Below are positions 34,111 to 42,955 of a stretch of 64,000 nt of DNA, piece by piece; within the stretch, counting starts at the first letter, position 1; each line of letters opens with the position of its first letter. The position numbers and the translations under genes are program-made. The stretch comes from a bacterium (lineage in GTDB: Bacteria; Planctomycetota; UBA1135; UBA2386): contig JANSXC010000003.1 of the NCBI GenBank assembly GCA_024743115.1, positions 248,001 through 312,000 on the forward strand. Reading direction: 5' to 3'. The notes under the pieces are model-generated. The model was not told where the DNA came from and ran no database searches. It saw only the letters and a program-made list of their open reading frames with translations.

Positions 34111-35919
34111 TCAGTCGATCACCGGCTGCAGCACGGCCGGCACGGGCCGCCGCTTGATCACCTCGCGCACCGCCTCGACGCGCGCCGCATCACCATCGTG
34201 CGCCGCGCGCGACAGCTCGTAGAGCTGCTGCAGCAACAGCCAACCACCGCCCGTCGCCGTCGCGCGATCCGCCGCTTCGGCCGCGAGCGCGAACCACGGC
34301 AGTGCGGCCGCGGGTCCGTCGCGCAGCAGCGTCGCCGTACCGCGATCGAACGCGCCCGGCATCAGCAGGCGCCGCGCCGATTTCCAGTCCGTCGCGCCGG
34401 CCGCGAGCTCGTTGGCGGCCGTGAGCTCGCTCGTGAAGATGGCCCACGTCTCCTGCCAGTGCGCCGGCACGTCGTCACCGATTGCGGTGTGCTGCGCGGT
34501 CGCCGCAGCGAAGTCCCCGTTCTGGAAGCTCCAGATCGCGCGTTCGTAGCGCCAGTCGAACACCCACACCCAGATCGCCGCTGCCAGCATGAGCAACGTG
34601 GCGCCGAACACGGCGATGCGCAGCCGCCGACCCGCGGCATCGAACCGTTCGCGGAATGCCGGTTCGCCCTCGTAGCGCGCCATCGTCGCGAGCCGCGCCC
34701 GTTCGTCGGGATGCATGCTCGACAGCCGGCCGAGCAGGCTGCGGCGCACCGGCATCGTACTGTCCATCACCGACCGTAGCGCGCGGGAGCACGGCTCGGC
34801 GCCGAGTGCGCGCACGGACGCGACGTCGGCTTCGAGCTCGAAGCGGTGGGCCAACGAACGCACGACCAGCCAGATCAGCGACGCAGCCATCAAAGCCGCA
34901 AGCATCTGCGTGAAAGCGTCGAGGTCGCCGATCGCCAGCAGACTCAGCGGATGCAGCGCGAGCATCGGGACGACGACCGCGAGCAGCATCAGGAGCCCCG
35001 GGTGCCCCATGCGTGCGTGCCCGACCTCGTGCGCAACGACGCCAGCAAGCGCGTCGGCATCGAGCACCCGCACGAGTCCGTCCGTGATGCAGAGGCAGCG
35101 CGTCGCCGCCAGCGGTCCAACCATCATCGCGTTGATCGCGCTCATGCCGGTCGGCAACAGTAGGACGCGCTGCGGGGGGAACCCGAGGGTCGCGGCGGTC
35201 ATGCGCAGTTCGGCACCGAGCAGCGGCGGGAATCGTTCATGAGCGCCGAACGCGAACCGGAACAACAGCGGCAACGCGAGCGCCGCCGAAGCGAGCAGCG
35301 CGAAGAAGCCGAGCGTGATGCCCAACGACGTTCCGAGCACGAACGAGTGCACCGCGCGCGACAGGCCCAGCACGTCGAGCCCGACCCCGAGCAACAACCA
35401 CGGCACGCTGACGAGCAGGATCCAGCCGAACCGCAACCGGATCACGGGCAGCAGTTCGAACACGCCGGGCAGCTGCGGTCGCACGAGCCCCGCACTGCGC
35501 GCGACCTCGCGGCCCATCTCGAGCCAGAAGGCGAGCTGCGTCGAGAGCACGACACGCGGCAGCTCCACGACGAGTAGCGGCAGCAGCAGCAGCGTGAACG
35601 ACAGCGTGTGACTGTCGTGCGACCACCGCCATGCGAAGTCGGGCCAGCAGCCGTAGACACAGAACAGCAGCAGCACGAGCGGCGAGGCCGCGATGGACAG
35701 CCGCTGCAGCAAACCGGGCAACGGCCCGTGATAGCGCCCCGCAGCGAGCTGCAATCGCTGCACGCCGCGCGCGAGCATCAGCAACATGGCCGGCAGCAGC
35801 AGCGGAAAACTCGCGAGCAACAGCCGATCGAGATCCCCACTGCCCGCGATCGGCGGATCGAACTCGCGCGCCCCGAAGACGACGAGCAGCCCGATCAGGA
35901 AGACGACGGGAAGTCCCAA
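34111..35919 (-). CDS. M48-family membrane metallopeptidase with helical C-terminus
   Basis: This 602-residue protein has several membrane segments in its first 220 residues. The zinc motif is HEVGH at 297-301 (VVAHEVGHARMGH), and the third ligand is in HRFELEADVASVRAL near 359-373, the M48/HtpX/Ste24 pattern. A further span lies near 435 (IAVFGATLLMLAAAIWVWVF), and the last 150 residues are helical and TPR-like. It begins with TTG at 35919, one base after the stop of the preceding gene. An in-frame TGA just upstream leaves no better start nearby. It probably degrades or processes membrane proteins. Confidence 0.85.
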   Translation of the reverse strand: MGLPVVFLIGLLVVFGAREFDPPIAGSGDLDRLLLASFPLLLPAMLLMLARGVQRLQLAAGRYHGPLPGLLQRLSIAASPLVLLLFCVYGCWPDFAWRWSHDSHTLSFTLLLLPLLVVELPRVVLSTQLAFWLEMGREVARSAGLVRPQLPGVFELLPVIRLRFGWILLVSVPWLLLGVGLDVLGLSRAVHSFVLGTSLGITLGFFALLASAALALPLLFRFAFGAHERFPPLLGAELRMTAATLGFPPQRVLLLPTGMSAINAMMVGPLAATRCLCITDGLVRVLDADALAGVVAHEVGHARMGHPGLLMLLAVVVPMLALHPLSLLAIGDLDAFTQMLAALMAASLIWLVVRSLAHRFELEADVASVRALGAEPCSRALRSVMDSTMPVRRSLLGRLSSMHPDERARLATMARYEGEPAFRERFDAAGRRLRIAVFGATLLMLAAAIWVWVFDWRYERAIWSFQNGDFAAATAQHTAIGDDVPAHWQETWAIFTSELTAANELAAGATDWKSARRLLMPGAFDRGTATLLRDGPAAALPWFALAAEAADRATATGGGWLLLQQLYELSRAAHDGDAARVEAVREVIKRRPVPAVLQPVID

Positions 35920-35920
35920 C

Positions 35921-36991
35921 TCAGCGACGACCCCGGGGCTTCTCGGGGCTGTGCTTCAACGCGCGTTCGAGCAGCGCGGCAAACCCCGGCTGCTGGCGCA
36001 ACACCTTGATGTCGGGGTCGGTCTCCCAGACCACCCGCTCGACCTTGTGCGAACTGTCGACATCGGGCGAACTCTGCAGCTCGACGGCCCGTTTCAACGC
36101 CGCCATCCCGTGCTCGATCTGCCCGCACAACGCGTGGTTGCACGCGGCGAAGTACCAATCGACCGGCTTGAGCTGCACCTTGCCGTCGGCCACTCGCTGC
36201 AACGTGCGATGCGTCGCAGCGGCCGACTTGTAGTTCCGCAGTTCGTAATGCAGATCGGCGATCTGCAGCATCGTCTGCACCCGCGCACCTGCATCGCCCT
36301 CGACGCTCGCCCGCATCAACCGATCGAGCTCGGGCTGGATGAACCGCTTCTGCCCCCACTGGTAGAGCATGCACGACAGCGCGCGGCGAAGGTTCTGCGG
36401 CTCGATCGCCTCGTTCTCCACGATCTTGACGACCGCTTCGACGACCGTGGGCTCGGGCGCCGTAGGGATCAAGTCGCGCAACGCCGGCACCAGCACCACC
36501 CGATGCGTCGACGGATACCAATCCGGCGTGTCCAGCAGCCAGTCGAGGTAGAGATCGCCGACGAACGGCATCATCGGTGCGAGCGGTGAATACTGCCCCG
36601 CAAACACGATGCCCCGACTGCTCTCGCGCTGCAGGAACCCCAGCGCCGTGTGCGTCGCGAGCTGGCGGGTGCCCTTCGCATGCGGACTCAGATCATCGGC
36701 CGCGAGCTTGGCGAGCCGCTTGCCGACCGGACCGAGCCCCGCGTCGTGATCGAGCAACACCTCGACCGTCGCATCGAGCAGCTCCTCGTCGTTGTGCTCC
36801 GAGTCGAGCCATTTGCGGATCGCCGCCGTGACCTTCTTTGCACGGGCCTGGGCGGCCGCCGCAGGATCCTGGTCCGCCGCCGCCGTGTCACCCTTGCCGG
36901 CAGGCGCCTCGCCAGCCGGCGTCTGCGCAATCCCCGGCGCCATCGCGAGCGCGGTCACGAGCGCAGGCAGGACGGCGGTTCGACGTGTCAT
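35921..36991 (-). CDS. exported helical protein of unknown function, partner of the M48 peptidase
   Basis: This 356-residue protein has a signal peptide (MTRRTAVLPALVTALAMAPG). A short Ala/Asp-rich linker follows, then an all-helical body with TPR-like hairpins in the C-terminal half (VQTMLQIADLHYELRNYKSA, WYFAACNHALCGQIEHGMAAL) and a final segment DPDIKVLRQQPGFAALLERA. The last of these is typical of TPR proteins that report a distance between residues or units. No enzyme motif is visible. Its stop is one base before the start of the M48 gene, so both are surely cotranscribed and possibly work together. Confidence 0.7.
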   Translation of the reverse strand: MTRRTAVLPALVTALAMAPGIAQTPAGEAPAGKGDTAAADQDPAAAAQARAKKVTAAIRKWLDSEHNDEELLDATVEVLLDHDAGLGPVGKRLAKLAADDLSPHAKGTRQLATHTALGFLQRESSRGIVFAGQYSPLAPMMPFVGDLYLDWLLDTPDWYPSTHRVVLVPALRDLIPTAPEPTVVEAVVKIVENEAIEPQNLRRALSCMLYQWGQKRFIQPELDRLMRASVEGDAGARVQTMLQIADLHYELRNYKSAAATHRTLQRVADGKVQLKPVDWYFAACNHALCGQIEHGMAALKRAVELQSSPDVDSSHKVERVVWETDPDIKVLRQQPGFAALLERALKHSPEKPRGRR

Positions 36992-37188
36992 GCCGATGTT
37001 CTAGTCGCTGGTGGGCAGGGGAAACAGGGGCCCCCGGGATCCCGGGACCGCCCGCAAGGAAGCACCCGAGACTCGCCCCCGCCGGAGTTCAGCCGGATCT
37101 CGAACCCCTCGATTCGAATCGATCCCAGTCGATTGCAGCGACCCACATGCCTTCTCCTTCGGCGTAGTCCACGATGCATCGTTGCGGG
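36992..37188. other. non-coding stretch upstream of the TPR/M48 pair
   Basis: No intact gene is visible. A perfect 12-base palindrome, CGATTCGAATCG, lies at 37110-37121, and cccccgggatcccggga, containing the nested palindrome TCCCGGGA, lies at 37031-37047. The stretch should contain the promoter of the minus-strand pair that starts at 36991. Confidence 0.4.
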
Positions 37189-37456
37189 ATGCCTACCGAA
37201 CCCAATCCGCAGATGTTCCCCGGCGATCGAGGCGATCGTCGTGGACGGATGGCGGTGGATGTCGCCTGCAGAGAAGGTCCAGCAGGCTCGCGAGTTGACT
37301 CGAACCACACGGCGATTTGCGCTGGCCGGATTGCGCATTCGCCATCCCGATGCATCCGATGAGGAGCTGCGTCGGCGGCTCGCCGCGCTCGAGGTCGCCG
37401 CTCGTCCGGAGCGACTCGGCCGATCTTCCCGACCGGCCCGGGCCTTGGTTCAGCTA
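37189..37456 (+). pseudogene. frameshifted remnant of a small helical protein gene
   Basis: Reading from an ATG at 37189 gives MPTEPNPQM, after which one extra T at about 37216 shifts the frame. In the shifted frame the sequence continues SPAIEAIVVDGWRWMSPAEK and then RFALAGLRIRHPDASDEELR. This is very like a family of about 70-120-residue bacterial proteins with the pattern (M)SPAEKxxxxxELT...LALAGLRxRHPDAxxxEL. The frame does not stop where the family normally ends but runs on into the antisense of lemA; a neighbouring frame ends with TAG at 37455. Two lesions suggest a decayed gene. A shorter intact gene from ATG 37259 or a sequencing error are alternatives. Confidence 0.55.
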
Positions 37457-38029
37457 GAAGCTGACCTTGACCGCCTCGCGCTCCTCGGGCACTTCGACCT
37501 CGAAGAACTCGGCCTGCTTGAAGCCAGTCGCGCCTGCGATGATCGAGGCGGGGAACTGTTCGATGCCGTTGTTGAGGCGCATGACGGCGTCGTTGTAGGC
37601 CTGGCGGGCGAAGCCGATCTTGTTCTCGGTCGAGGTGAGTTCTTCCTGGACCTTGAGCATCGACTGGTCGGCCTTGAGGTCAGGGTAGTTCTCCGACACA
37701 GCGAACAGGCGACCGAGCGACTGCGTCAGCGCGCCTTCGGCCTTCATCAGGTCGCCGATCGCGCCGGCGTTCTTGAAGTCGACACAGGTCTGCCGCGCCT
37801 GGATGACGGCTTCGAGCGTCTCGCGCTCGTGCTTCATGTAGCCCTTGGCGGTCTCGACGAGGTTGGGGATCAGGTCGTAGCGCCGCTTGAGCTGCACATC
37901 GATCTGACTCCACGAGTTCTTGGTCTCGTTGCGCTTGCTGACGAGGCCGTTGTAGGTCGCGATGGCCCAGAACACGGCCAGCACGGCGAGAACGCCAACG
38001 ACGATGAGAACGATCCAGATTGGTTCCAT
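37454..38029 (-). CDS. lemA: LemA family protein
   Basis: This 191-residue protein has one N-terminal membrane segment (WIVLIVVGVLAVLAVFWAIA) followed by the LemA signature YNGLVSKRNETKNSWSQIDV, QLKRRYDLIPNLVETAKGYM and the C-terminal QFPASIIAGATGFKQAEFFE. The family forms a helical bundle at the membrane and has no settled function. It is often paired with TPM-domain or M48 proteins. The ATG at 38029 has a strong GGAGGA ribosome binding site. It is the last gene of a likely six-gene operon, 37 bases after dapF. Confidence 0.95.
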   Translation of the reverse strand: MEPIWIVLIVVGVLAVLAVFWAIATYNGLVSKRNETKNSWSQIDVQLKRRYDLIPNLVETAKGYMKHERETLEAVIQARQTCVDFKNAGAIGDLMKAEGALTQSLGRLFAVSENYPDLKADQSMLKVQEELTSTENKIGFARQAYNDAVMRLNNGIEQFPASIIAGATGFKQAEFFEVEVPEEREAVKVSF

Positions 38030-38066
38030 GAGCTTCCTCCGCGAGAGCGGAACAGGTAGTGGACGG

Positions 38067-38879
38067 TCACGGCAGCGCGATTTCGCCCGAAAAGACCGTA
38101 CGAGCCGAACCCTCGATCGCAAGAGCAGTTCCGTCGACGAAGATTCGGAGGTCGCCGCCGCGCAAGCGCACGTCGACGGCGGGACCCAAGACCCGTTCGG
38201 TCTGCAGTCCCGCGAGCGCGGCAACCGCCGCACCTGTGCCACAGGCAAGGGTCTCGCCGCTGCCGCGCTCGAACGTGCGCTGCGCGAGAGTCGCTGGGCC
38301 AAGGGTGGCGACGAACTCGACGTTGACACCGCCGGGAAACGTCGGGTGCGACTGCAGCGCCTTGCCCAGTCGTTCGACCGGCGCGGTCTCGACGTCGTCG
38401 ACGAAGATCACGGCGTGGGGATTGCCCGCGTCGCCGGGGTGCACGGTCACGGTCTCACCAGCAACCTCGAGCGTGCGCGGCTCGCCGCAGCGCACGTCTC
38501 CCATCGCGGTCCGCACGCGATCGTCACCGAGCAACTTCACGGGCCGCGGCCCGGCGTCGGTGTCGACGTCGAACTCACGTACCGTTACGTGGCCGTGGTC
38601 GAACGCGAGCGCCGCGAGACAGCGCAGCCCGTTGCCGCACATCGCACCGCGTGAACCATCCGCGTTCCACATCGCCATCCGCACGGGCGCTGTGTCACCA
38701 CGCAGCAGAACGATCAACCCGTCCGCCCCGATGCCGAAGTGGCGATCGGACCAGCGGCGCGCGCACTCGGGCGCGCGTTCGAGTGCGAACTCGTGCCGGA
38801 TCCCATCGACATACACGTAGTCGTTGCCCGCGCCCTCCATCTTGACGAACAGCACGGTCTTGTCGTTCACAGCACTCAT
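38067..38879 (-). CDS. dapF: diaminopimelate epimerase
   Basis: This 270-residue enzyme interconverts LL- and meso-diaminopimelate in lysine and peptidoglycan-precursor synthesis. The two catalytic Cys residues are present: C81 in RGAMCGNGLRC and C214 in TLACGTGAAV. The early MEGAGNDYVYVD segment and the central PGDAGNPHAVIF segment also match DapF. Its presence is consistent with a meso-DAP pathway in the host. The ATG overlaps the stop of the beta-CASP nuclease gene (ATGA). No other lysine-pathway gene is nearby, so the operon is of mixed function. Confidence 0.95.
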   Translation of the reverse strand: MSAVNDKTVLFVKMEGAGNDYVYVDGIRHEFALERAPECARRWSDRHFGIGADGLIVLLRGDTAPVRMAMWNADGSRGAMCGNGLRCLAALAFDHGHVTVREFDVDTDAGPRPVKLLGDDRVRTAMGDVRCGEPRTLEVAGETVTVHPGDAGNPHAVIFVDDVETAPVERLGKALQSHPTFPGGVNVEFVATLGPATLAQRTFERGSGETLACGTGAAVAALAGLQTERVLGPAVDVRLRGGDLRIFVDGTALAIEGSARTVFSGEIALP

Positions 38880-40258
38880 CGCAACTCGAAGCGGTCGTGT
38901 TTGTGCGGCACGTGCACCTCACGGAAGCCGGCGTCGATCAGCCGCTTCGCATGGGCCTCCGCGGGTTCGTCCTCGCCGTGCACGACGAACACCTGCTTGC
39001 AGCGATCGACGAGATGGCGCGAGGCGTCCATGAGTTCGCTGTAGTCCGCGTGCGCGGAGAAGCCCCCCATCGCACGCACCTTGCATCGCACGCGATAGTC
39101 CTCGCCGTAGATCCGGACGCTGTCCTGGCCGTCGCGCAGCTTGCGACCGAGCGTGCCGTGCGCCTGCCAGCCGACCATGAGCACGCAGTCCTCGCGCCGA
39201 CCGACCGTGTTGCGCAGGTGGTGCAGGATCCGCCCCGACTCACACATGCCCGACGCGGACAGGATCACGCCCGAGCGCTGGCCGTTGAGCGACTTGCTCT
39301 CCTGCACGTCGGCGACGTAACGCACACCGTCGAAGAAGAACGGGTTGTGCCCCGCCTTCAGCAGCTTCTTGGTCTCGTCGTCGAAGAGCTCGGCGTGCCG
39401 CGCCATGATCTTCGTCGCGTTCGTGCTCATCGGCGAATCGACGAAGATCGGCAGCTCGGGCAGGTGGCGTTCCTTGATGAGCTGACCGAGGAACATCACG
39501 ACCGACTGCGTGCGGCCGACGGAGAACGCCGGGATCACGACGCGACCGCCGTCGTGCATCTCCTCTTCGATGATCCGGCCAAGCTCGGCCATCATGTCGG
39601 GCCGCGTCTCGTGCAGGCGGTTGCCGTAAGTCGACTCGGTGATCAGCGCATCGCACTCGGGGATCCGATCCGGATCGCGCAAGATCGGCAGGTCTTTGCG
39701 ACCGTGATCCCCGGTGAACACGATGCGGCGCTGCTTGTGCCCGTCGTCGGCATCGAGCACGACGATCGCCGCGCCCAGGATGTGACCCGCTTCGAGGAAC
39801 TCGACGCGCAGCTGGTCGTTCACGTCGAACGGCTCGTAGTACGGCTTGCTGCGCACGAGTCGGAGCGTCTGCTCGACGTCCGCGGCGGTGTAAACCGGCT
39901 CGTAGTCGTGGCCGCGCTTGCGCAAATGCTTCGCGTCCTGCGCCTGGATGTGCGCCGAATCGAAGAGCATCATCCGCAACATGTCGGCGGTCGCGTCGGT
40001 GCACCAGATCGGACCGTCGTAGCCGTCCTTCACCAGCTTCGGCAACGAACCCGAGTGGTCGATGTGCGCGTGCGACAGCACGAGCGCGTCGAGCTCCTTC
40101 GCCGCGATCGGCAGCTTGCGATTCTGCTCCTCGGCGATCCGCCGCGGCCCCTGAACCATGCCGCAATCGAGCAGCACCTTGGTGTCGCCGATCTCGACGA
40201 GATGCTTGGTGCCGGTGACGTGTCTCGCGGCCCCGAGGAAACGCAGCGCGATCGTCAT
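38876..40258 (-). CDS. beta-CASP metallo-beta-lactamase RNA nuclease (CPSF73/YSH1-like)
   Basis: This is a 460-residue protein. The zinc motif HAHIDHSG lies at about 63-70, and further metallo-beta-lactamase motifs follow (LEAGHILGAA, FTGDHGRKD). The beta-CASP insert follows with ALITESTYGNRLH and VVIPAFSVGRTQ, SGMCESGRILHHL, and the final GGFSAHADYSEL. Proteins of this length and pattern are the bacterial relatives of CPSF73/Ysh1, predicted RNA endonucleases or exonucleases, and are distinct from the longer RNase J. It sits between a Bor-like lipoprotein gene and dapF on the same strand. Confidence 0.9.
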   Translation of the reverse strand: MTIALRFLGAARHVTGTKHLVEIGDTKVLLDCGMVQGPRRIAEEQNRKLPIAAKELDALVLSHAHIDHSGSLPKLVKDGYDGPIWCTDATADMLRMMLFDSAHIQAQDAKHLRKRGHDYEPVYTAADVEQTLRLVRSKPYYEPFDVNDQLRVEFLEAGHILGAAIVVLDADDGHKQRRIVFTGDHGRKDLPILRDPDRIPECDALITESTYGNRLHETRPDMMAELGRIIEEEMHDGGRVVIPAFSVGRTQSVVMFLGQLIKERHLPELPIFVDSPMSTNATKIMARHAELFDDETKKLLKAGHNPFFFDGVRYVADVQESKSLNGQRSGVILSASGMCESGRILHHLRNTVGRREDCVLMVGWQAHGTLGRKLRDGQDSVRIYGEDYRVRCKVRAMGGFSAHADYSELMDASRHLVDRCKQVFVVHGEDEPAEAHAKRLIDAGFREVHVPHKHDRFELR

Positions 40259-40279
40259 AGTCTCGTGTTGTTCATCGTC

Positions 40280-40567
40280 TCACGTTCTCACGACGACCGT
40301 GCGTGAGGTCGAGAGCAGCGGCAACAGGAGCGGGGACAGCAAGAAGTCCCAGAAGCTGAAGTAGGTCTCGACGTTGTAGCTCGTGACGTCGCCGGCCATG
40401 CGCTGTGCATCGACCTCGTTGAACTGCACGAAACCGAACAGCCAGTAGAACTGCCGCTCGACCTTCTCCTCGGAACCGGTCGCGCCGAGCCCGACGGTGT
40501 GCACGTGACTCACGCAGCCCGAACTCAACGCCGCGGCGGCGACAACAGCAAGACAGGTCTTTCGCAC
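40280..40567 (-). CDS. small Bor-like lipoprotein
   Basis: This 95-residue protein starts with GTG at 40567. It has a signal sequence CLAVVAAAALSSGC whose last residue is a plausible lipidated Cys. The body (EEKVERQFYWLFGFVQFNEV, then DAQRMAGDVTSYNVETYFSFW and LSTSRTVVV) resembles the Bor/Iss-type and related small lipoprotein families found in many bacteria. Function is unknown. Spacing of 21 bases to the downstream nuclease gene and 37 bases to the upstream fusion gene supports cotranscription. Confidence 0.65.
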   Translation of the reverse strand: MRKTCLAVVAAAALSSGCVSHVHTVGLGATGSEEKVERQFYWLFGFVQFNEVDAQRMAGDVTSYNVETYFSFWDFLLSPLLLPLLSTSRTVVVRT

Positions 40568-40604
40568 AGATCGGCTGTACCCGTGCCCGCGCAGCTTGCC
40601 AACC

Positions 40605-42941
40605 TCAGGGGCGGATTTCCCGCAGCTCGGCATCGAGCAGACGCAGGGTCATGTCGACGTCCCCGCGCGTGAGCACCATCGGCGGCTTGATCTTGAGCAC
40701 GTTGTCGAACGGTCCGTCCGTGCTGAGCAGGACGCCACGATGCCGCATCCGGTTGACGAGTTCCGCCGCCGCGGCGGTCGCGGGTTCGAGCGTGTCGCGG
40801 TCGCGCACGAGTTCGACGCCGAGAAACAGGCCGACGCCGCGGACGTCGCCGACGAGCGCGTGGCGTTGCTGCAAGTCTCGCAGTCCGGCAAGGAAGTGCG
40901 CGCCGAGTTCGAGCGCGTGCCGCTGCAGGCCCTCGTGCTCGATTACATCGAGCACGGCCGTGCCGATTGCGCACGACACCGGATTGCCGCCAAACGTCGC
41001 AAAGAACTCCATGCCGTTGTGGAACGACTCGGCGATCTCGCGACGCGCGACGACCGCCGCCATCGGGTGACCGTTGCCGATCGGTTTGCCCATCACGACG
41101 ATGTCGGGCACGACCCCCTGCAGCTCGAACGCCCAGAAGTGCGACCCCGCGCGCGCGAACCCAACCTGCACCTCGTCCGCGATGCAGACGGCGCCGGCAG
41201 CACGCGCGCGTTCGTAGGCGCGTTCGAGATAGCCGTCGGGCAACGCGAGCTGGCCGCCGCACGACAGCAGTGACTCGTGCAAAAAGCCGGCGATCGGTCG
41301 CTCGCTCGCGGCGATGACCCGCCCGACATCGTCACCGTAGGCGCGCCCGACCTCGACCCCCATGCCGCGATGCGCCCCGCGGAAGCCATCGGGGCTCGGG
41401 GCGATGTGCACCCATGGCTCGGTCTGCCCACTGCCGCCCTTGCCCTTGAACTTGTAGGGGCTCAACGCAATGAGCGCCGAGGTGTGACCGTGATACGCGC
41501 CATCGAGAATGACCATGTCACGGCGGCCGGTGTGCGTGCGCGCGAGGCGCAGGGCGAGTTCGTTGGCCTCGCTGCCAGAGTTCACGAAGAAACAGGTGTC
41601 GAGCTCGGCGGGTAGCGTGCGACACAGGCGTTCGGCGTAGTCGGTGAGGCCGTCGTAGACGTAGCGCGTGTTGGTGTTGAGGCGCGCGAGCTGGCGCTGG
41701 CCCGCCGCGACGACGTGCGGGTGGCAGTGCCCGACGTGGCAGACGTTGTTGACGAGATCGAGGAACGGCGAACCGCTCGCGTCGATGAGGTACTGGCCGC
41801 GGCCGCGCGCCATGTGGATCGGATCGCGATAGGCCAGCGAGAGCGCGGGATTGATGCGCTGCTGGCGCTGTTCGAGCAGTTCTTCGGTGTCGCGCGCGGC
41901 GTCGGTCACGAGCCCGCCGCAACGACCTGCGTCGTCGATTCCTGCGGTCAGGATCTGCCGTGCCGCCCCGGGCGTCACGGCGACCAGATCGTGCAGCGCG
42001 CGCCATGCGCTTCGTTCGGAGGCGAACCACGTCGTCCGGTTCGCGTCGACCGTGCGACGATACGCGCACATCGCGAGCGTGACCGCGAGCCGCCCGAGGA
42101 CGAGGGGGAAGACGACGTCGAGCTCGGCGGGCGAGAGCGCGCGTTCGGCGTGATACGCCGCCACGACCTTGGCCGCCGCCGCGAGGCGATCGTCGGCGCG
42201 ACCCGCGTCGTAGTGCTGCACGACGTAGGCCAGCGCGAGCGCGAGATCGCACACGATCGGGTTGACCAGCGCATCGCCGAAGTCGAGCAGGCCGACGACC
42301 GCGTCGCCGGCGACGAGCACGTTCTCGTCGTTGGCGTCGCCGTGGATCAGGCCGCGCGGCAACGCATCGAGTTCGTGACGCCAGGCGCCGTGGATCTGGA
42401 ACGCGCGATCGAGCGCCGCGCGTTCGGTGGGTTCGGTCAGCTCCGCGACGTGCTGCCAATGCTGCCCGGCCGCAGTGAGATCCCAAGCGTGCGTGCGCTC
42501 GACGGCCTGTTCGATCGTCGGGTTGCCCAGCCGTTGCGGCAGGTCCGCGAGGGTGAGCGCGACGCGACCGAGGCGGCGACCGAGGTCCGCGAGCAGCGCG
42601 GCGCTCGCCGGCGCTTTCTCGACCGCATCCCGCCACGCCGTGCCGTCGACGAACCCGAGCAGTCGCGCGGTGCGACCGTCGGGCAATGACGCCGCGTCCC
42701 CGCCCGCCGCGGCCTGTACGACGAGCGGCACGCACAACTGCGGGTCGGCCGCCTGCACCGCCGCCATCGCCGCTTGTTCCGCGGCGAGGAGTCCCGCCGT
42801 GGGCGCGGTCTCGATCTTGAGCACCCAACGCTCGTCGCCACGGGTCACGAGGTAGTTCTCGTTCTCGCCGGCGAGGCGCGAGCCAATCGCCAGATCCAGG
42901 CCGAAGAGGGTCGAAATCTGCGCCGCGAGCTCGCTCGTCAT
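40605..42941 (-). CDS. fusion of APH-type kinase and class III aminotransferase-fold phospholyase (hydroxylysine or phosphoethanolamine type)
   Basis: This is a 778-residue two-domain enzyme. Residues 1-335 are an aminoglycoside-phosphotransferase-like kinase (catalytic HGDANDEN at 200-207, metal-binding LLDFGD at 218-223). Residues 350-778 are a PLP-dependent class III aminotransferase fold: NSGSEAN at 454-460, DEVQVGF with D589, and the PLP lysine K619 in MGKPIGNG. In animals the matching separate proteins are hydroxylysine kinase and 5-phosphohydroxylysine or phosphoethanolamine phospholyase. The fusion suggests phosphorylation of an amino alcohol followed by elimination of phosphate. No peptidase domain is inserted between them. 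The ATG at 42941 has a GGGGCAGG-type ribosome binding site. Confidence 0.85.
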   Translation of the reverse strand: MTSELAAQISTLFGLDLAIGSRLAGENENYLVTRGDERWVLKIETAPTAGLLAAEQAAMAAVQAADPQLCVPLVVQAAAGGDAASLPDGRTARLLGFVDGTAWRDAVEKAPASAALLADLGRRLGRVALTLADLPQRLGNPTIEQAVERTHAWDLTAAGQHWQHVAELTEPTERAALDRAFQIHGAWRHELDALPRGLIHGDANDENVLVAGDAVVGLLDFGDALVNPIVCDLALALAYVVQHYDAGRADDRLAAAAKVVAAYHAERALSPAELDVVFPLVLGRLAVTLAMCAYRRTVDANRTTWFASERSAWRALHDLVAVTPGAARQILTAGIDDAGRCGGLVTDAARDTEELLEQRQQRINPALSLAYRDPIHMARGRGQYLIDASGSPFLDLVNNVCHVGHCHPHVVAAGQRQLARLNTNTRYVYDGLTDYAERLCRTLPAELDTCFFVNSGSEANELALRLARTHTGRRDMVILDGAYHGHTSALIALSPYKFKGKGGSGQTEPWVHIAPSPDGFRGAHRGMGVEVGRAYGDDVGRVIAASERPIAGFLHESLLSCGGQLALPDGYLERAYERARAAGAVCIADEVQVGFARAGSHFWAFELQGVVPDIVVMGKPIGNGHPMAAVVARREIAESFHNGMEFFATFGGNPVSCAIGTAVLDVIEHEGLQRHALELGAHFLAGLRDLQQRHALVGDVRGVGLFLGVELVRDRDTLEPATAAAAELVNRMRHRGVLLSTDGPFDNVLKIKPPMVLTRGDVDMTLRLLDAELREIRP

Positions 42942-42955
42942 CCTGCCCCGCGAGC

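Noticed and set aside
37085-37125. TTCGAATC within CGATTCGAATCG, reminiscent of a tRNA T-loop
   Set aside because: No acceptor, D or anticodon arms can be drawn around it; it is a simple palindrome.
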